In this document: one piece after another, positions 8,893-17,748 of the stretch
Layout of the letters: each line of letters begins with the position of its first letter
Position numbering within the stretch: position 1 is the first letter of the stretch
DNA from: Saccharibacillus sp. CPCC 101409
GTDB lineage: Bacteria; Bacillota; Bacilli; Paenibacillales; Paenibacillaceae
Direction of reading: 5' to 3'
Assembly: GCF_030518235.1 (NCBI RefSeq)
Contig: NZ_JAULSA010000005.1
Location: 301,137-365,136, forward strand
DNA: 64,000 nt
Translations under genes and position numbers: made by a program
The notes under the pieces: generated by a model
The model's input: only the letters and a program-made list of their open reading frames with translations
Database searches by the model: none
Told to the model about the DNA's origin: nothing

Positions 8893-10559
8893 CCGTTCCA
8901 TCTCCATCCTGCCGGATATTCGTTCTTGAGCACGCCGGCGGCCCATTTGCCCCAGCCGACGGAATAACCGTCGATCGTCACCAGGACATAACCTTTGGCG
9001 TCGATTCCTTGAGTTCGCGCGATCCGCTCTTCGCCGAGCGTCAGCGTCTCGCCTTTGAGATACGAGACGGCTTCCGGCAGCGCGGACGACAGATTCAGCG
9101 CCCGCGCCGATTCGCCGGGCGACAGCGCCGCGGCCAGCGCGTTCGAAGGCACGAACCGGTCGCCGGCTTTGACCATGCCGAGCTGGAAGCCGGAGCGGCG
9201 AACTTTGAGCCCGCGCAGACGCTCCGGCTCCACCGGACAGGCGTACGCGTAGCCGCCGGAGATCAGCAGCGTGCCGCGCAGCGGCGCGGTCACATGCGCC
9301 GCCAGGAAGTCGAGGCACGCGCGGCGCACCGTGCTTTCGGACGCCTCCTCGCGGATGTAGGCGTCCTTGTTTCGTCCGCGAGCCGGGCGCGCGGACTTGT
9401 CTTCGCGGCGCAGCGATGCGGCGCCGCGGTCGTCCCGGCGGCCTTTGCGCAGCGGGCCGCCGCTCTCGCGCCCGCCCGCAGCCGGGGCGGGCGGCTCCTG
9501 CCCGGCCCCGATGATCGGGCCGGGATCGGTTCCGGCGGCGCTGCCCGGCCGCGCCGCCTTTGTCCCCGTGTGCTCCAGCACGCACACGAAGTGCCCCTCG
9601 CCTTCGGCGAGATGCGGCCAGATGCGTGCCGCCCGCGCCGTCTGCGCGAGCGCTTCGGGCCGCGAGAGCGCCGGCTCCCCGCCTTGAGCCGGTTCGCGGA
9701 GCAGCGGCGACAGCCCGCCGCCGCTTTCCAGCAGGTCGGCCGTCCATTCCGGCCGACCCGGCGCAAACAGCGGCGAGTGCGGCACCTCGCCGACGACAAA
9801 GTCGGGATGGCGCGCCAGGAACAGCGCGATCATCGCTTCGTTCTCTTCCGGCGAGAACGTGCAGGTCGAATATACGATGCGGCCGCCGGGCGCCAGCATC
9901 GAGGCGACCGTGTCGAGAATATCGCGCTGCATCACCGTGCAGACTTCGACCGAATGCTTCTCCCACTGCCGGACGGCGTCGGGGTCCTTGCGGAACATGC
10001 CTTCGCCCGAGCACGGCGCGTCGATCAGGATCTTGTCGAAATAAGCCGGGAACTTCGCGGCGATCCGCTCCGGCGTTTCGTTCAGCACGACGGCGTTGCG
10101 GACGCCGTTCATCTCGATATTTTTGGCCAGCGCTTTCGTGCGCTCCCCGCTGATGTCGTTGGTCACCAGTACGCCCCGTCCGCGCAGCTTGGCCGCGATC
10201 TGCGTCGATTTGCCGCCCGGGGCGGCGCACAGGTCGAGCACCCGGTCGCCGGGTTCCGGCCGCAGCGCTTCGGCCGGCTCCATCGCGCTCGGCTCCTGGA
10301 TATAGTACAGCCCTGCGTGGTAATACGGGTGCTTGCCCGGCCGGTCGTCTTCGCCGACATAGAATCCCGTTTCGCACCACGGAATAGGCTTCAGCCCGAA
10401 CGGACTGACCCGCTGGAATTCTTCAAGCCCGATCTTGAGCGTATTGATCCGGATTCCCGCATGGCGCGGGCGGTCGTAGCTGGCGACAAAATCTTCGTAT
10501 TCGCTTCCGAGCCAGCGCTGCATGCGCGACTCGAACAGCGGCGGAAGCTGAATGCCCAT
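8889..10559 (-). CDS. RsmF/RsmB-type rRNA cytosine-C5 methyltransferase
   Basis: A 556-residue S-adenosylmethionine-dependent m5C methyltransferase of the NOL1/NOP2/Sun family. The SAM site LDLCAAPGGKSTQIA, the DAPCSGEG motif (C183) and the catalytic YSTCTFSPEEN (C233) are intact. A PUA-like RsmF C-terminal region follows. Residues about 332-400 are a low-complexity stretch rich in Gly, Ala, Arg and Pro with very GC-rich codons, probably a disordered linker. The ATG at 10559 fits the family start MGIQLPPLFESRM and a GGGGAT ribosome site. It is coupled by ATGA to the pseudouridine synthase gene, forming an rRNA-modification operon. Confidence 0.9.
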   Translation of the reverse strand: MGIQLPPLFESRMQRWLGSEYEDFVASYDRPRHAGIRINTLKIGLEEFQRVSPFGLKPIPWCETGFYVGEDDRPGKHPYYHAGLYYIQEPSAMEPAEALRPEPGDRVLDLCAAPGGKSTQIAAKLRGRGVLVTNDISGERTKALAKNIEMNGVRNAVVLNETPERIAAKFPAYFDKILIDAPCSGEGMFRKDPDAVRQWEKHSVEVCTVMQRDILDTVASMLAPGGRIVYSTCTFSPEENEAMIALFLARHPDFVVGEVPHSPLFAPGRPEWTADLLESGGGLSPLLREPAQGGEPALSRPEALAQTARAARIWPHLAEGEGHFVCVLEHTGTKAARPGSAAGTDPGPIIGAGQEPPAPAAGGRESGGPLRKGRRDDRGAASLRREDKSARPARGRNKDAYIREEASESTVRRACLDFLAAHVTAPLRGTLLISGGYAYACPVEPERLRGLKVRRSGFQLGMVKAGDRFVPSNALAAALSPGESARALNLSSALPEAVSYLKGETLTLGEERIARTQGIDAKGYVLVTIDGYSVGWGKWAAGVLKNEYPAGWRWNG

Positions 10560-10598
10560 CTGGTAATCCCCGCTTTCTTGTGTGCTGTGCCGGAGCGC

Positions 10599-10652
10599 AA
10601 AACGGCCCGCTTCGCCTCGCGGCACGCTCGCCGCTGCCCCGCGAAGCGGGCC
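10599..10652 (-). terminator. terminator after the DUF309 gene
   Basis: Perfect 12-base arms GGCCCGCTTCGC and GCGAAGCGGGCC hold a GC-rich loop. The T tract on the minus strand is short (TTTT). Confidence 0.6.
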
Positions 10653-10738
10653 TGCTTTCTCCTGGCCGTGAATCGGATCGGCTCTTCAGCCGCGATTCAT
10701 CGTTTTTAAGTATGCGTTTCTTCGTTATGCCGCTTCGC

Positions 10739-11215
10739 TCAATCCTGCGGCTTCGACTTCGGCCCGCGCGAATAGCCGGTCCGCTGCGGCGTATTCGGCG
10801 GAATGCGTTCCCAGGCCAGCCGCACCTGCTCCCGCAGGTCCGGGTCCGCGATCTCGATATCCAGATCGTAGAATTCGAACGGCGCGCGCTCGTAATTCTC
10901 CAGCCGCTCCGCATACCGGCGCGCCTGCTCTCTCAGCAGGTCCAGCCGCAGGCCCAGCGCCGTATCGGGATAAGCCGACAGCTTGTCCACCGCGCTGCGC
11001 ATCATTTTGCGCGCGCCTTCGATCTTGTTGTAGACATGCGTCACTCCGCCGTTGCGGAAATGATACAGCGCCACGGCGATCTGGAGCAGTCCCGAGTACA
11101 GCGGATCGCGACCGCGCTCCAGCCACAATTCTTCGAGCACTTCATGGCATTCGAAGTAGTCGCGGTCCCGGTTGAAATAGACCAGGAAAGCGGCCAGCTT
11201 CGATTCGTTATTCAT
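10739..11215 (-). CDS. DUF309 family protein (YpuF-like)
   Basis: A 158-residue DUF309 protein. The family signature FNRDRDYFECHEVLEELW is at residues 14-31 and a helical hairpin with LQIAVALYHFRNGG follows. The biochemical role is unknown. The start ATG at 11215 lies inside the last codons of the upstream alarmone synthetase gene (eight-base overlap), so the two are probably co-translated. Confidence 0.87.
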   Translation of the reverse strand: MNNESKLAAFLVYFNRDRDYFECHEVLEELWLERGRDPLYSGLLQIAVALYHFRNGGVTHVYNKIEGARKMMRSAVDKLSAYPDTALGLRLDLLREQARRYAERLENYERAPFEFYDLDIEIADPDLREQVRLAWERIPPNTPQRTGYSRGPKSKPQD

Positions 11216-12017
11216 CTTCCGGGTCTTCCTCGTGCCGCGATGCGATGATCTGCTTGATTTCCTCCAGCATGGCTTTCATGCCTTCGTAATCGCGCTGCGC
11301 GAACAATTCGCCGAACGCCGCCTGATAAGCGATCGCTTCCCCGACCAGATGGTACGAATACAGCCGGTGGATCATCTTCAGCAGCGTCGATACGATATTG
11401 GCGTCGTCTTCGAACAGCTTCTGCGCGTCCAGGATCTCTTCGCGGATACTCGACATTTCGCTGTCCAGCACGGACGCGGCCTGCGCCGATTTTTGCAGCC
11501 GGAGACGCATATCGCCCGGCAGGCCGCCGCGGTATTTATAATTCAGCGAGTGCTCGATCGTCGCCCAGAAATTCATCGCCAGCGTGCGAATCTGGATCTC
11601 GGCCAGCACGATTTTTTGTTCCATGGCGGTCTGCACCGGATAGCGGATAATCATATGGAAGCTGCGGTAGCCGCTTTCTTTGTAATTGGTGATGTAGTCT
11701 TTTTCGTATAAAACGGTCAGGTCTTTGCGCGCGCGGATATATTCGGCCACCCGGCGGATATCTTCGACGAACTGGCACATGATGCGGATGCCGGCGATGT
11801 CCTCGATGCCTTCTTCGAGCTTGTCCATCGGGACATCCAGGCGTTCGGCTTTTTCAAGAATGCTCGTAATCCGCTTGACCCGTCCCGTGACGAACTCGAT
11901 CGGCGCATACTCTTCGCGCTTTTTGAGCTCGGAGCGCATCGTTTTGAACTTGACTTTCAGTTCTTCGACCGTCTGTTCATATGGAAGCAAAAATGTTTCC
12001 CAGTTTCTACCGTCCAT
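11208..12017 (-). CDS. relQ: small alarmone synthetase (RelQ/YjbM-like)
   Basis: A single-domain (p)ppGpp synthetase of 269 residues that makes the stringent-response nucleotide from GTP or GDP and ATP. The RelA/SpoT synthetase core is visible: R-rich start KKREEYAPIEFVTGRVK, DIAGIRIMCQF, YKESGYRSFHMIIRYP and AEIQIRTLAMNFWATIEH. There is no HD hydrolase, TGS or ACT domain. A helical C-terminal part of about 70 residues is longer than in typical RelQ. The ATG at 12017 has AGGAGG eight bases upstream. It is followed by an overlapping DUF309 gene. Confidence 0.9.
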   Translation of the reverse strand: MDGRNWETFLLPYEQTVEELKVKFKTMRSELKKREEYAPIEFVTGRVKRITSILEKAERLDVPMDKLEEGIEDIAGIRIMCQFVEDIRRVAEYIRARKDLTVLYEKDYITNYKESGYRSFHMIIRYPVQTAMEQKIVLAEIQIRTLAMNFWATIEHSLNYKYRGGLPGDMRLRLQKSAQAASVLDSEMSSIREEILDAQKLFEDDANIVSTLLKMIHRLYSYHLVGEAIAYQAAFGELFAQRDYEGMKAMLEEIKQIIASRHEEDPEDE

Positions 12018-12048
12018 GCTATGTGCCTCCTCGTCTTCCTTCACCCTT

Positions 12049-13155
12049 TTAACGGTGGTCGGCGCCGACCGCCTGGGAGATATGGGTGAACCCGTCCGTG
12101 CGCAGCAGCCGCTTGAGTCCCTCATGCAGCGCCCGGTTGACTTCCGGTCCTTCATAGATCAGCGCCGTATAGATTTCGACCAGGCTCGCGCCGGCGCGAA
12201 TCTTCGCATACGCGTCTTCGGCGGTGAAAATGCCGCCGCTGCCGACGATCGGCAGCCGGCCGTTCGTCTGCGCGTAGACGCGCCGCACGATCTCGGTCGA
12301 CCGGGCTCTCAGCGGCATGCCGCTGAGGCCGCCGGTTTCCCTGCGGTTGTCGTGCGCCAGCCCTTCGCGCGACAGCGTCGTGTTGGTCGCGATTAGACCC
12401 GACACGCCTCCGGCCGCGATCGTATCCACGGTCTGCTCCAGTTCTTCGTCGCCGAGATCCGGCGCGATCTTGACGAATACCGGCTTAGGCTTTGCATCGC
12501 CCGCCTGGCGGGACAGCTCGGCCGCCACCGCCGACAGCAGCAGCTTCAGTTCGTCGCCGTGCTGCAGCCTGCGCAGATCCGGCGTATTCGGCGAACTGAT
12601 ATTGACCACGAAGAAATCGGCATGCGGATACAGCGTGCGGATACAGCGTTCGTAATCGAGATGCGCCTCTTCGTTCGGCGTAACTTTGTTCTTGCCGATA
12701 TTCACGCCGATCGGCACGGGACGGCTCTTGAGCGCCGCCAGCCGACCGGCCATGGCTTCCGCGCCTTCATTGTTGAAGCCCATCCGGTTGACCAGCGCGC
12801 CGTCCGGCGGCAGCCGGAACAGCCGGGGCTGCTCGTTGCCGGGCTGGGCGAGCGGAGTGACCGTTCCGACTTCCATAAAGCCGAAACCGATCGAAGAAAA
12901 TCCGGGAACGGCTTCGGCGTTCTTGTCGAGTCCGGCCGCAAGTCCGACCGGCGAAGGGAAAGACAGTCCCGCCACTTCGACGGCCAGCGATTCGTCGGGC
13001 TTGACGCCGTACATGCCGCGCAGCAGCGGCAGTCCGCCGGGCGACGCCGCCGCCCGGCGCATGCCGTCGATGACCAGATGATGGGCCTTCTCAGGGTCCA
13101 TCCGGAAAAACAGCGGTTTGGCAACACTTCGATACAGCAAGCGGTTCACTCCCAT
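12049..13155 (-). CDS. pyrD: dihydroorotate dehydrogenase, quinone-dependent (class 2)
   Basis: Oxidises dihydroorotate to orotate in pyrimidine synthesis, passing electrons to quinones at the membrane. The 368 residues include the class 2 N-terminal helices (LLYRSVAKPLFFRMDPEKAHH), the FMN-binding ISSPNTPDLRRLQ loop, the KIAPDL motif, TNTT and the phosphate site GSGGIFTAEDAYAKI. It is unlinked to other pyr genes, and the class is unusual for Bacilli that use PyrD-PyrK. The start ATG at 13155 is clear. The relQ gene lies 31 bases downstream. Confidence 0.93.
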   Translation of the reverse strand: MGVNRLLYRSVAKPLFFRMDPEKAHHLVIDGMRRAAASPGGLPLLRGMYGVKPDESLAVEVAGLSFPSPVGLAAGLDKNAEAVPGFSSIGFGFMEVGTVTPLAQPGNEQPRLFRLPPDGALVNRMGFNNEGAEAMAGRLAALKSRPVPIGVNIGKNKVTPNEEAHLDYERCIRTLYPHADFFVVNISSPNTPDLRRLQHGDELKLLLSAVAAELSRQAGDAKPKPVFVKIAPDLGDEELEQTVDTIAAGGVSGLIATNTTLSREGLAHDNRRETGGLSGMPLRARSTEIVRRVYAQTNGRLPIVGSGGIFTAEDAYAKIRAGASLVEIYTALIYEGPEVNRALHEGLKRLLRTDGFTHISQAVGADHR

Positions 13156-13272
13156 TCTCTACTCGGAGCGCCGGCCGCGCCGAAGACGGACCTCCTTTCG
13201 GAAGCTCCGCCGCGGCGCCCGATCGGCGCGCCGTAACTCTCTTAATTTTACCCGGAACCCCGTTAAAAGAAA

Positions 13273-13636
13273 AGCGCTTCAAAAAGCATTCAGGCTATCG
13301 AGAAAGCCGGGTATTGTTCCAACCGGAAAATAGCGGCACAGGTACACTTATTTGGGGCGAAACCCTTCGATTTCTTCAAATAGCTACGCAGGTACAGCTA
13401 TTCGGCAGCCAAAGACCGAATCGAAGCGGAAAAGCTCAAAATAGATGTATCCGTGCAGTTATTTGCTCGAAAACGTAAGATCAAGCCTGAATAAGGGCCT
13501 ATACGCAGCTATTTGGATTCTTATTGCCGCTTGCTTTATTTCTACAGCCCTTTCCCCGACCTCTCCTTCCAATCGAACCTACCTAATTAGGTTTACATCC
13601 AATCGTTTCTCGACAATCCGAGCGCTTCAAAAAGCA
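13273..13636. repeat. 16-base direct repeats bounding an intergenic repeat array
   Basis: AGCGCTTCAAAAAGCA occurs exactly at 13273-13288 and again at 13621-13636, in the same orientation, on either side of the palindromic units at 13328-13515. The remainder of the pyrD upstream gap (13156-13873) shows no convincing gene. Confidence 0.75.
13328..13515. repeat. four degenerate palindromic repeat units
   Basis: Four related units begin near 13328, 13378, 13439 and 13490 (spacing 50-61 bases). Each starts with AAATAG or AATAAG, has a centre like ACGCAGGTAC or TACGCAG, and ends with AGCTATTTG or a variant, so each unit can fold as a small hairpin (AATAGCT pairing with AGCTATT). Sequences of this look are common in intergenic DNA of Paenibacillus relatives. 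They do not form a coding region. Confidence 0.7.
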
Positions 13637-13873
13637 CTGTTGTGCCGCGGGTTCGCGGTGCGGGCTGCACGGCGCGAATCGGGCGCGGGCATGAATCGCC
13701 GGCCCGGCCCGAAGAAATTCCGTCAAGAAATCCGGTGGTGTTTTGCCGAAAAGAATCTTACAATAAAGAGAAGGAAGGAATTCGAAGCCGGCCTGCGGGC
13801 TGGCGGCGGGATGCCGCGACGCGGACTCTTTCCGCTCTTTATCCGACTACGACCAGCAAAGGAGAAGATTCAA

Positions 13874-14011
13874 ATGGCCGCCAAACGCAAACCGCCCGCC
13901 ATTCAACAGAAGAAAGAAGAAGTTAACCGCAAAGCCGCTCTCTGGATCGGGGGCAGCATTGCGCTGTTCGTGCTTGTGGTCAGCGCGCTGCTCGTCTGGG
14001 CGCAGGGCTGA
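13874..14011 (+). CDS. small single-pass membrane protein
   Basis: A 45-residue protein: a basic N-terminal segment (MAAKRKPPAIQQKKEEVNRK) followed by one hydrophobic helix (ALWIGGSIALFVLVVSALLVW). It probably sits in the membrane with its N-terminus inside. AAAGGAG precedes the ATG at 13874 at good spacing. A longer in-frame reading upstream to 13445 runs through repeats and is rejected. Function unknown. Confidence 0.7.
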   Translation: MAAKRKPPAIQQKKEEVNRKAALWIGGSIALFVLVVSALLVWAQG

Positions 14012-14099
14012 GCCCGCCCGTGTACGAAAGCCGCTCCGCGATAAGCCGGGTTCCGGGCAGCTTTCGCTTTGTTTCACGCTCCGACAGCAGGACTTTCAC

Positions 14100-15431
14100 T
14101 CAGTTCAGCCATTTATAAACTTTACGGTCGTTGGTCTGGTCCTGACGGTTCTGCGACTGAAAACGCTGTCCGGGGACGACCGTTTCCTCGGGCAGTTTGT
14201 TGTCGGTCAGCGTGACTTGGGTGCCGGACGGCACGAGATCGAACAATTCCTCGATATCAGCCTGGTTCATCCGCACGCAGCCGTGCGATTCGTCGCCGCC
14301 GATGCTGTCCGGGTCGTCCGTGCCGTGGATCGCGTAGTCGGTATCCGAGAGCTGCATCCCCCGGCTGCCGAACTCGCCGTCGGACCGCCCGTTCGGGTTC
14401 ACCACTTTGTCGGTGACGGTGTACGTTCCCGCCGGCGTCTTGTCTCCGCCCAGGCCCACTTCGTAATTGCGCAGCAGCACTTCGCCGCTGACGACCGCCA
14501 GGCGATGGCGGCCGCGGTCCACGATAATCTCCAGCGGCTCCGTAAAGTACGGCACGCCGCCGAGCGAAGCCGCCGACACCGGTTCGCCGCTCGGCGGAAG
14601 CGGCGACTGTCCCATGGCCTCCCGCTTCAGCATAATGCCGAGATTGTCGAACGCGCGCCGCATCTCCGGCGTGGCTCCGGAGATCGTATTGTCCGGAAAC
14701 GGCCGCTTCAGCTGTTCCAGACTATCCGGCAGCTTGCCGCTGCTGGCGCGATAAGCGGTCATCGCGCTGCCCAGCGCGGCCAGGCTTTCCTGCTCGCCGG
14801 CCCAGGCCGCCGCGGCGCGGCGGAGTTTCCCGGAATCCGGCGGCTTGCAGTCGCACGTCTTGGGATCGTAACTGCGCAGCACGCTTTCTCCGGCGGCTTC
14901 GCCGGGCGCAAGATCCGCCGTCACCGGAAGTTTCCGGTTCCAGATCAGCCATTTCCCTTTGCGGCCCAAGCCCAGCACATGCGCGGACGAATCTCCGCCG
15001 CTTCGCATATACTGCGCGGCGGCCGTGCCCAGCGCGGCGGGGCTTCCGCTCTCGACAGCCGTAAATACGTTCGCCGCCGCGGTCGGCGCCGATTTCGCAG
15101 ACAGCGACGGCAGCGAGATCCCCGGCGCCTCGGCGTTGCGGAAGCCCGCCAGCAGAAGCAGCACGCCCAGCAGCAGCCATCTGCGGCGGTTCGCGGCCTT
15201 TTTGTCGCGCCGCTTCGCCGCTTCGTGCAGCTTGGCTTCGTACTCTTCCAGAATATCTTCCGGCACCTGGGCGTGTTCGTACGCTTCGTAGATCTCGCGC
15301 GCCTGGTTGAAGCAGTAATTCGCTTTGCCCGGCTGTCCGTCGGCCTCGTATTCCTTGCCCAGCAGATACCAGGCCATTTTATTATCGGGATGCTCGCGCA
15401 CGTATTTTTTCAAATGGGGAAAACGCTTCAT
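14100..15431 (-). CDS. L,D-transpeptidase (YkuD) with N-terminal TPR-like region
   Basis: A 443-residue cell-wall enzyme that should form 3-3 peptidoglycan cross-links. The N-terminal 80 residues are helical with a TPR-like look (NKMAWYLLGKEYEADGQPGKANYCFNQA is split by small helices) and stay in the cytoplasm. A single membrane helix (about residues 88-103, RRRWLLLGVLLLLAGF) leads to the outside. The C-terminal YkuD domain has H369, H383 and the catalytic C385 (SHGCVRM). The middle 200 residues are unassigned. The start is ATG 15431. It is converging with the small gene at 13874. Confidence 0.87.
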   Translation of the reverse strand: MKRFPHLKKYVREHPDNKMAWYLLGKEYEADGQPGKANYCFNQAREIYEAYEHAQVPEDILEEYEAKLHEAAKRRDKKAANRRRWLLLGVLLLLAGFRNAEAPGISLPSLSAKSAPTAAANVFTAVESGSPAALGTAAAQYMRSGGDSSAHVLGLGRKGKWLIWNRKLPVTADLAPGEAAGESVLRSYDPKTCDCKPPDSGKLRRAAAAWAGEQESLAALGSAMTAYRASSGKLPDSLEQLKRPFPDNTISGATPEMRRAFDNLGIMLKREAMGQSPLPPSGEPVSAASLGGVPYFTEPLEIIVDRGRHRLAVVSGEVLLRNYEVGLGGDKTPAGTYTVTDKVVNPNGRSDGEFGSRGMQLSDTDYAIHGTDDPDSIGGDESHGCVRMNQADIEELFDLVPSGTQVTLTDNKLPEETVVPGQRFQSQNRQDQTNDRKVYKWLN

Positions 15432-15480
15432 GACCCTCCGCTCCTTACGCGCCAGGCGCCTCCTCCGGCAAAACCCGCCA

Positions 15481-15522
15481 AAAAAGCGCCTCCCCGCCTG
15501 AGCATTCAGGAGAGAGACGCTT
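15481..15522 (-). terminator. terminator after ferredoxin
   Basis: On the minus strand AAGCGTCTC and a matching GAGGCGCTT arm surround a CTGAATGCTCAG-type inner hairpin. A T6 run follows. Confidence 0.75.
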
Positions 15523-15562
15523 GATCTCGGATCTGCCCTGTATTCGGCGCTTGCGAGTCGAA

Positions 15563-15829
<267 letters not shown>

Positions 15830-15947
15830 CTATCGGCTGCGCCGATTTCCCTGAAATAAGACTCTCTACGGAACCTTTATCCCTATAACTATAATATAAA
15901 CCCTTTTTTATTTCAATGCGCTTCTGGGCCCGATTCTCGGCTTCCTT

Positions 15948-17234
15948 TCACTCGTCTTCCTCGTCTTTGTTTCTTTCGCCGTGGAAAGAAATGCCCGGCG
16001 TCCGCCCCGCCTTGATGCGCCGGATGCCGTCTTCGCCCAGCATACCCGCCGTCATCAGCGCGTCGTCCCCGAATTTATCGCGCAGCTTGTCCATCACCTC
16101 GGTCAGCTTTTCCCGCTTCGGCTGCCGCTCGTAATCGAACAGGTCGAGCTGGATCGCAGCCGACTTTTTGTCGGAAAGACTCTGCGCCGCCACGCCGAGC
16201 AGCCGCACCGGACGGTCCGCGCCCCAGTGCTTCAAATAGAGCGCCTTGGCTTCGCGGAAAATATCGTCCGCCGCCTCCGTCGGGATCTCCAGCGTGCGCG
16301 ATCTTGTGATCGTCTTCATCTCCGGCGTGCGGATCGTGATCTGCACCGCGCCCGCCAGCAGTTCCTGCCTGCGCATTCGCCGCGCGACCTGGTCGCTCAG
16401 ATTGAGCAGCACTCTCAACGCTTCGTCGTTATCCGTAACGTCATGGGGCAGCGTCGTCGTATGCCCGACCGACTTGCTCGGCTCGCGCTCGGGATGCACC
16501 TCCGCGTTGTCCTGCCCGTTCGCCGCCCGCTTCATCCAGGCGCCGAACACGCCGAACGACGCCTCCAGCCTTTTTTCGTCCGTTTGCGCCAGCTCGCCGA
16601 TCGTGCGGATGCCGAGCCGGTTCAGCTTCTCCGCCGTTTTCGCCCCGACGCCGAACAGTTCGCCGCACGGGCGGTTCCACAGCGTTTGCGGCAGATCGCG
16701 GATGCGCAGCACCGAAATGCCGTTGGGCTTTTTCATATCCGAAGCGATCTTCGCCAGCAGCTTGTTAGGCGCCACCCCGATCGAGCACGGCAGCGACAAT
16801 TCGTCCTCGATGCGCCGCTGGATCTCTTCCGCGATCTGCATCGGCGTGCCGAACTGCTTCGAGCCGGTAATATCCATATAACACTCGTCGATCGAAGTCG
16901 CCTGGATCATCGGGGTATAGCTGTACAGAATCTCCCTGAACGCGCGCGAATAAGCTTTGTACAATCGAAAATCGGGTTTAATCAGCGTCAGCGACGGACA
17001 AAGTTTCAGCGCCTGGTGCACCGTCATTCCCGTCCGCACCCCCGCCTTTCTCGCCGGATAGGAGCTGGTGACGACGATCCCCCGCCTTTTCTCGCTGTCC
17101 CCGGCCACCGCCGTCATCCTGCCCCGGTACAGCTCCGGATTCTCGGCTTCGTGCACCGAACAATAAAACGCGTTCATATCCACATGCAAAATGACCCGCC
17201 CTTTGGCCGGGTAATACCGATCCACGTCCGTCAC
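15948..17234 (-). CDS. dinB: DNA polymerase IV (Y family)
   Basis: An error-prone translesion polymerase of 428 residues. The catalytic HVDMNAFYCSVHE and SIDECYMDIT motifs carry the metal-binding acids, and a little-finger domain follows. QLDLF at residues 362-366 is a beta-clamp binding motif, which places it at the replication fork. The GTG at 17234 has AAGGAGGGG upstream. I saw no LexA-type operator in the 500-base upstream gap, so SOS control is not evident. Confidence 0.94.
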   Translation of the reverse strand: MTDVDRYYPAKGRVILHVDMNAFYCSVHEAENPELYRGRMTAVAGDSEKRRGIVVTSSYPARKAGVRTGMTVHQALKLCPSLTLIKPDFRLYKAYSRAFREILYSYTPMIQATSIDECYMDITGSKQFGTPMQIAEEIQRRIEDELSLPCSIGVAPNKLLAKIASDMKKPNGISVLRIRDLPQTLWNRPCGELFGVGAKTAEKLNRLGIRTIGELAQTDEKRLEASFGVFGAWMKRAANGQDNAEVHPEREPSKSVGHTTTLPHDVTDNDEALRVLLNLSDQVARRMRRQELLAGAVQITIRTPEMKTITRSRTLEIPTEAADDIFREAKALYLKHWGADRPVRLLGVAAQSLSDKKSAAIQLDLFDYERQPKREKLTEVMDKLRDKFGDDALMTAGMLGEDGIRRIKAGRTPGISFHGERNKDEEDE

Positions 17235-17409
17235 CCGCTCCCCTCCTTCCCGTTTCTTTTGACTCTCGCTTGCCTCTTTGCCGCTCTTGGCTCTTGTCTA
17301 TTCTTCTTTTTCTCTTCCCGCCTCCAAAAAACGGAGCGCAGCGCAGCCAATGTGTAGAGAAAGTCCATTCTCAAGAAAAGAGAGCAGAGGCAGAGGAAAA
17401 GTTTTGCGA

Positions 17410-17570
17410 AGGAGACCTGGCGTTCTACAGACTTTCGCAGAAAGTCACCTCGGAAGCGTAAACTATTGAAACCGGGAAGATACCGCTTAAATCTAATCAA
17501 TCTTCCTGGTTTCAACAAGCGACCTAAATTCTTTCGAAGAAAGACATCTCGGAAGCCTACGCTAACGGAA
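17410..17570. repeat. imperfect direct repeats around a large inverted repeat
   Basis: Two related segments of about 50 bases (17410-17462 and 17521-17567) share GACCT, a CTTTCG(C/A)AGAAAG hairpin and CTCGGAAGC. Between them lies an inverted repeat: TTGAAACCGGGAAGAT at 17466-17481 and ATCTTCCTGGTTTCAA at 17500-17515, 16-base arms with one mismatch and an 18-base loop. The 514-base gap between dinB and cimA has no other visible gene. Confidence 0.65.
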
Positions 17571-17706
17571 TTTACTCGGCGCCGCCGCGCTCTTTTCTTT
17601 ACAACTTGGACTTTTTCTACACATTCCCAAAAGTGAAGCGCCGTTTTCCCCCTTCATTTTACCGCAAATTTAATCCACTGCACACTATACCGGTTTAACG
17701 CGTTCA

Positions 17707-17715
17707 TGTTATAAT
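17707..17715 (+). promoter_or_regulatory. extended -10 promoter of cimA
   Basis: TGTTATAAT, a perfect -10 with the TGn extension, lies 33 bases before the start codon. No good -35 is seen. Confidence 0.65.
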
Positions 17716-17748
17716 CGACAATTAATACCGACCGAAAGGGGCAGTTCC

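Noticed and set aside
8134..10380. A 748-codon open frame covering the pseudouridine synthase and most of the rsmF-like gene
   Set aside because: Only its last 252 codons carry a family. The upstream part is a frame shadow of the RsmF-like gene in GC-rich DNA.
13328..13515. CRISPR array
   Set aside because: Units are degenerate, spacing varies from 50 to 61 bases, there are no distinct spacers and no cas genes.
13445..14011. A 188-codon gene ending in the small membrane protein
   Set aside because: The upstream part runs through intergenic repeats. A strong ribosome site supports the short start at 13874.
17235..17748. LexA operator upstream of dinB
   Set aside because: No CGAAC-N4-GTTCG-type site was seen.
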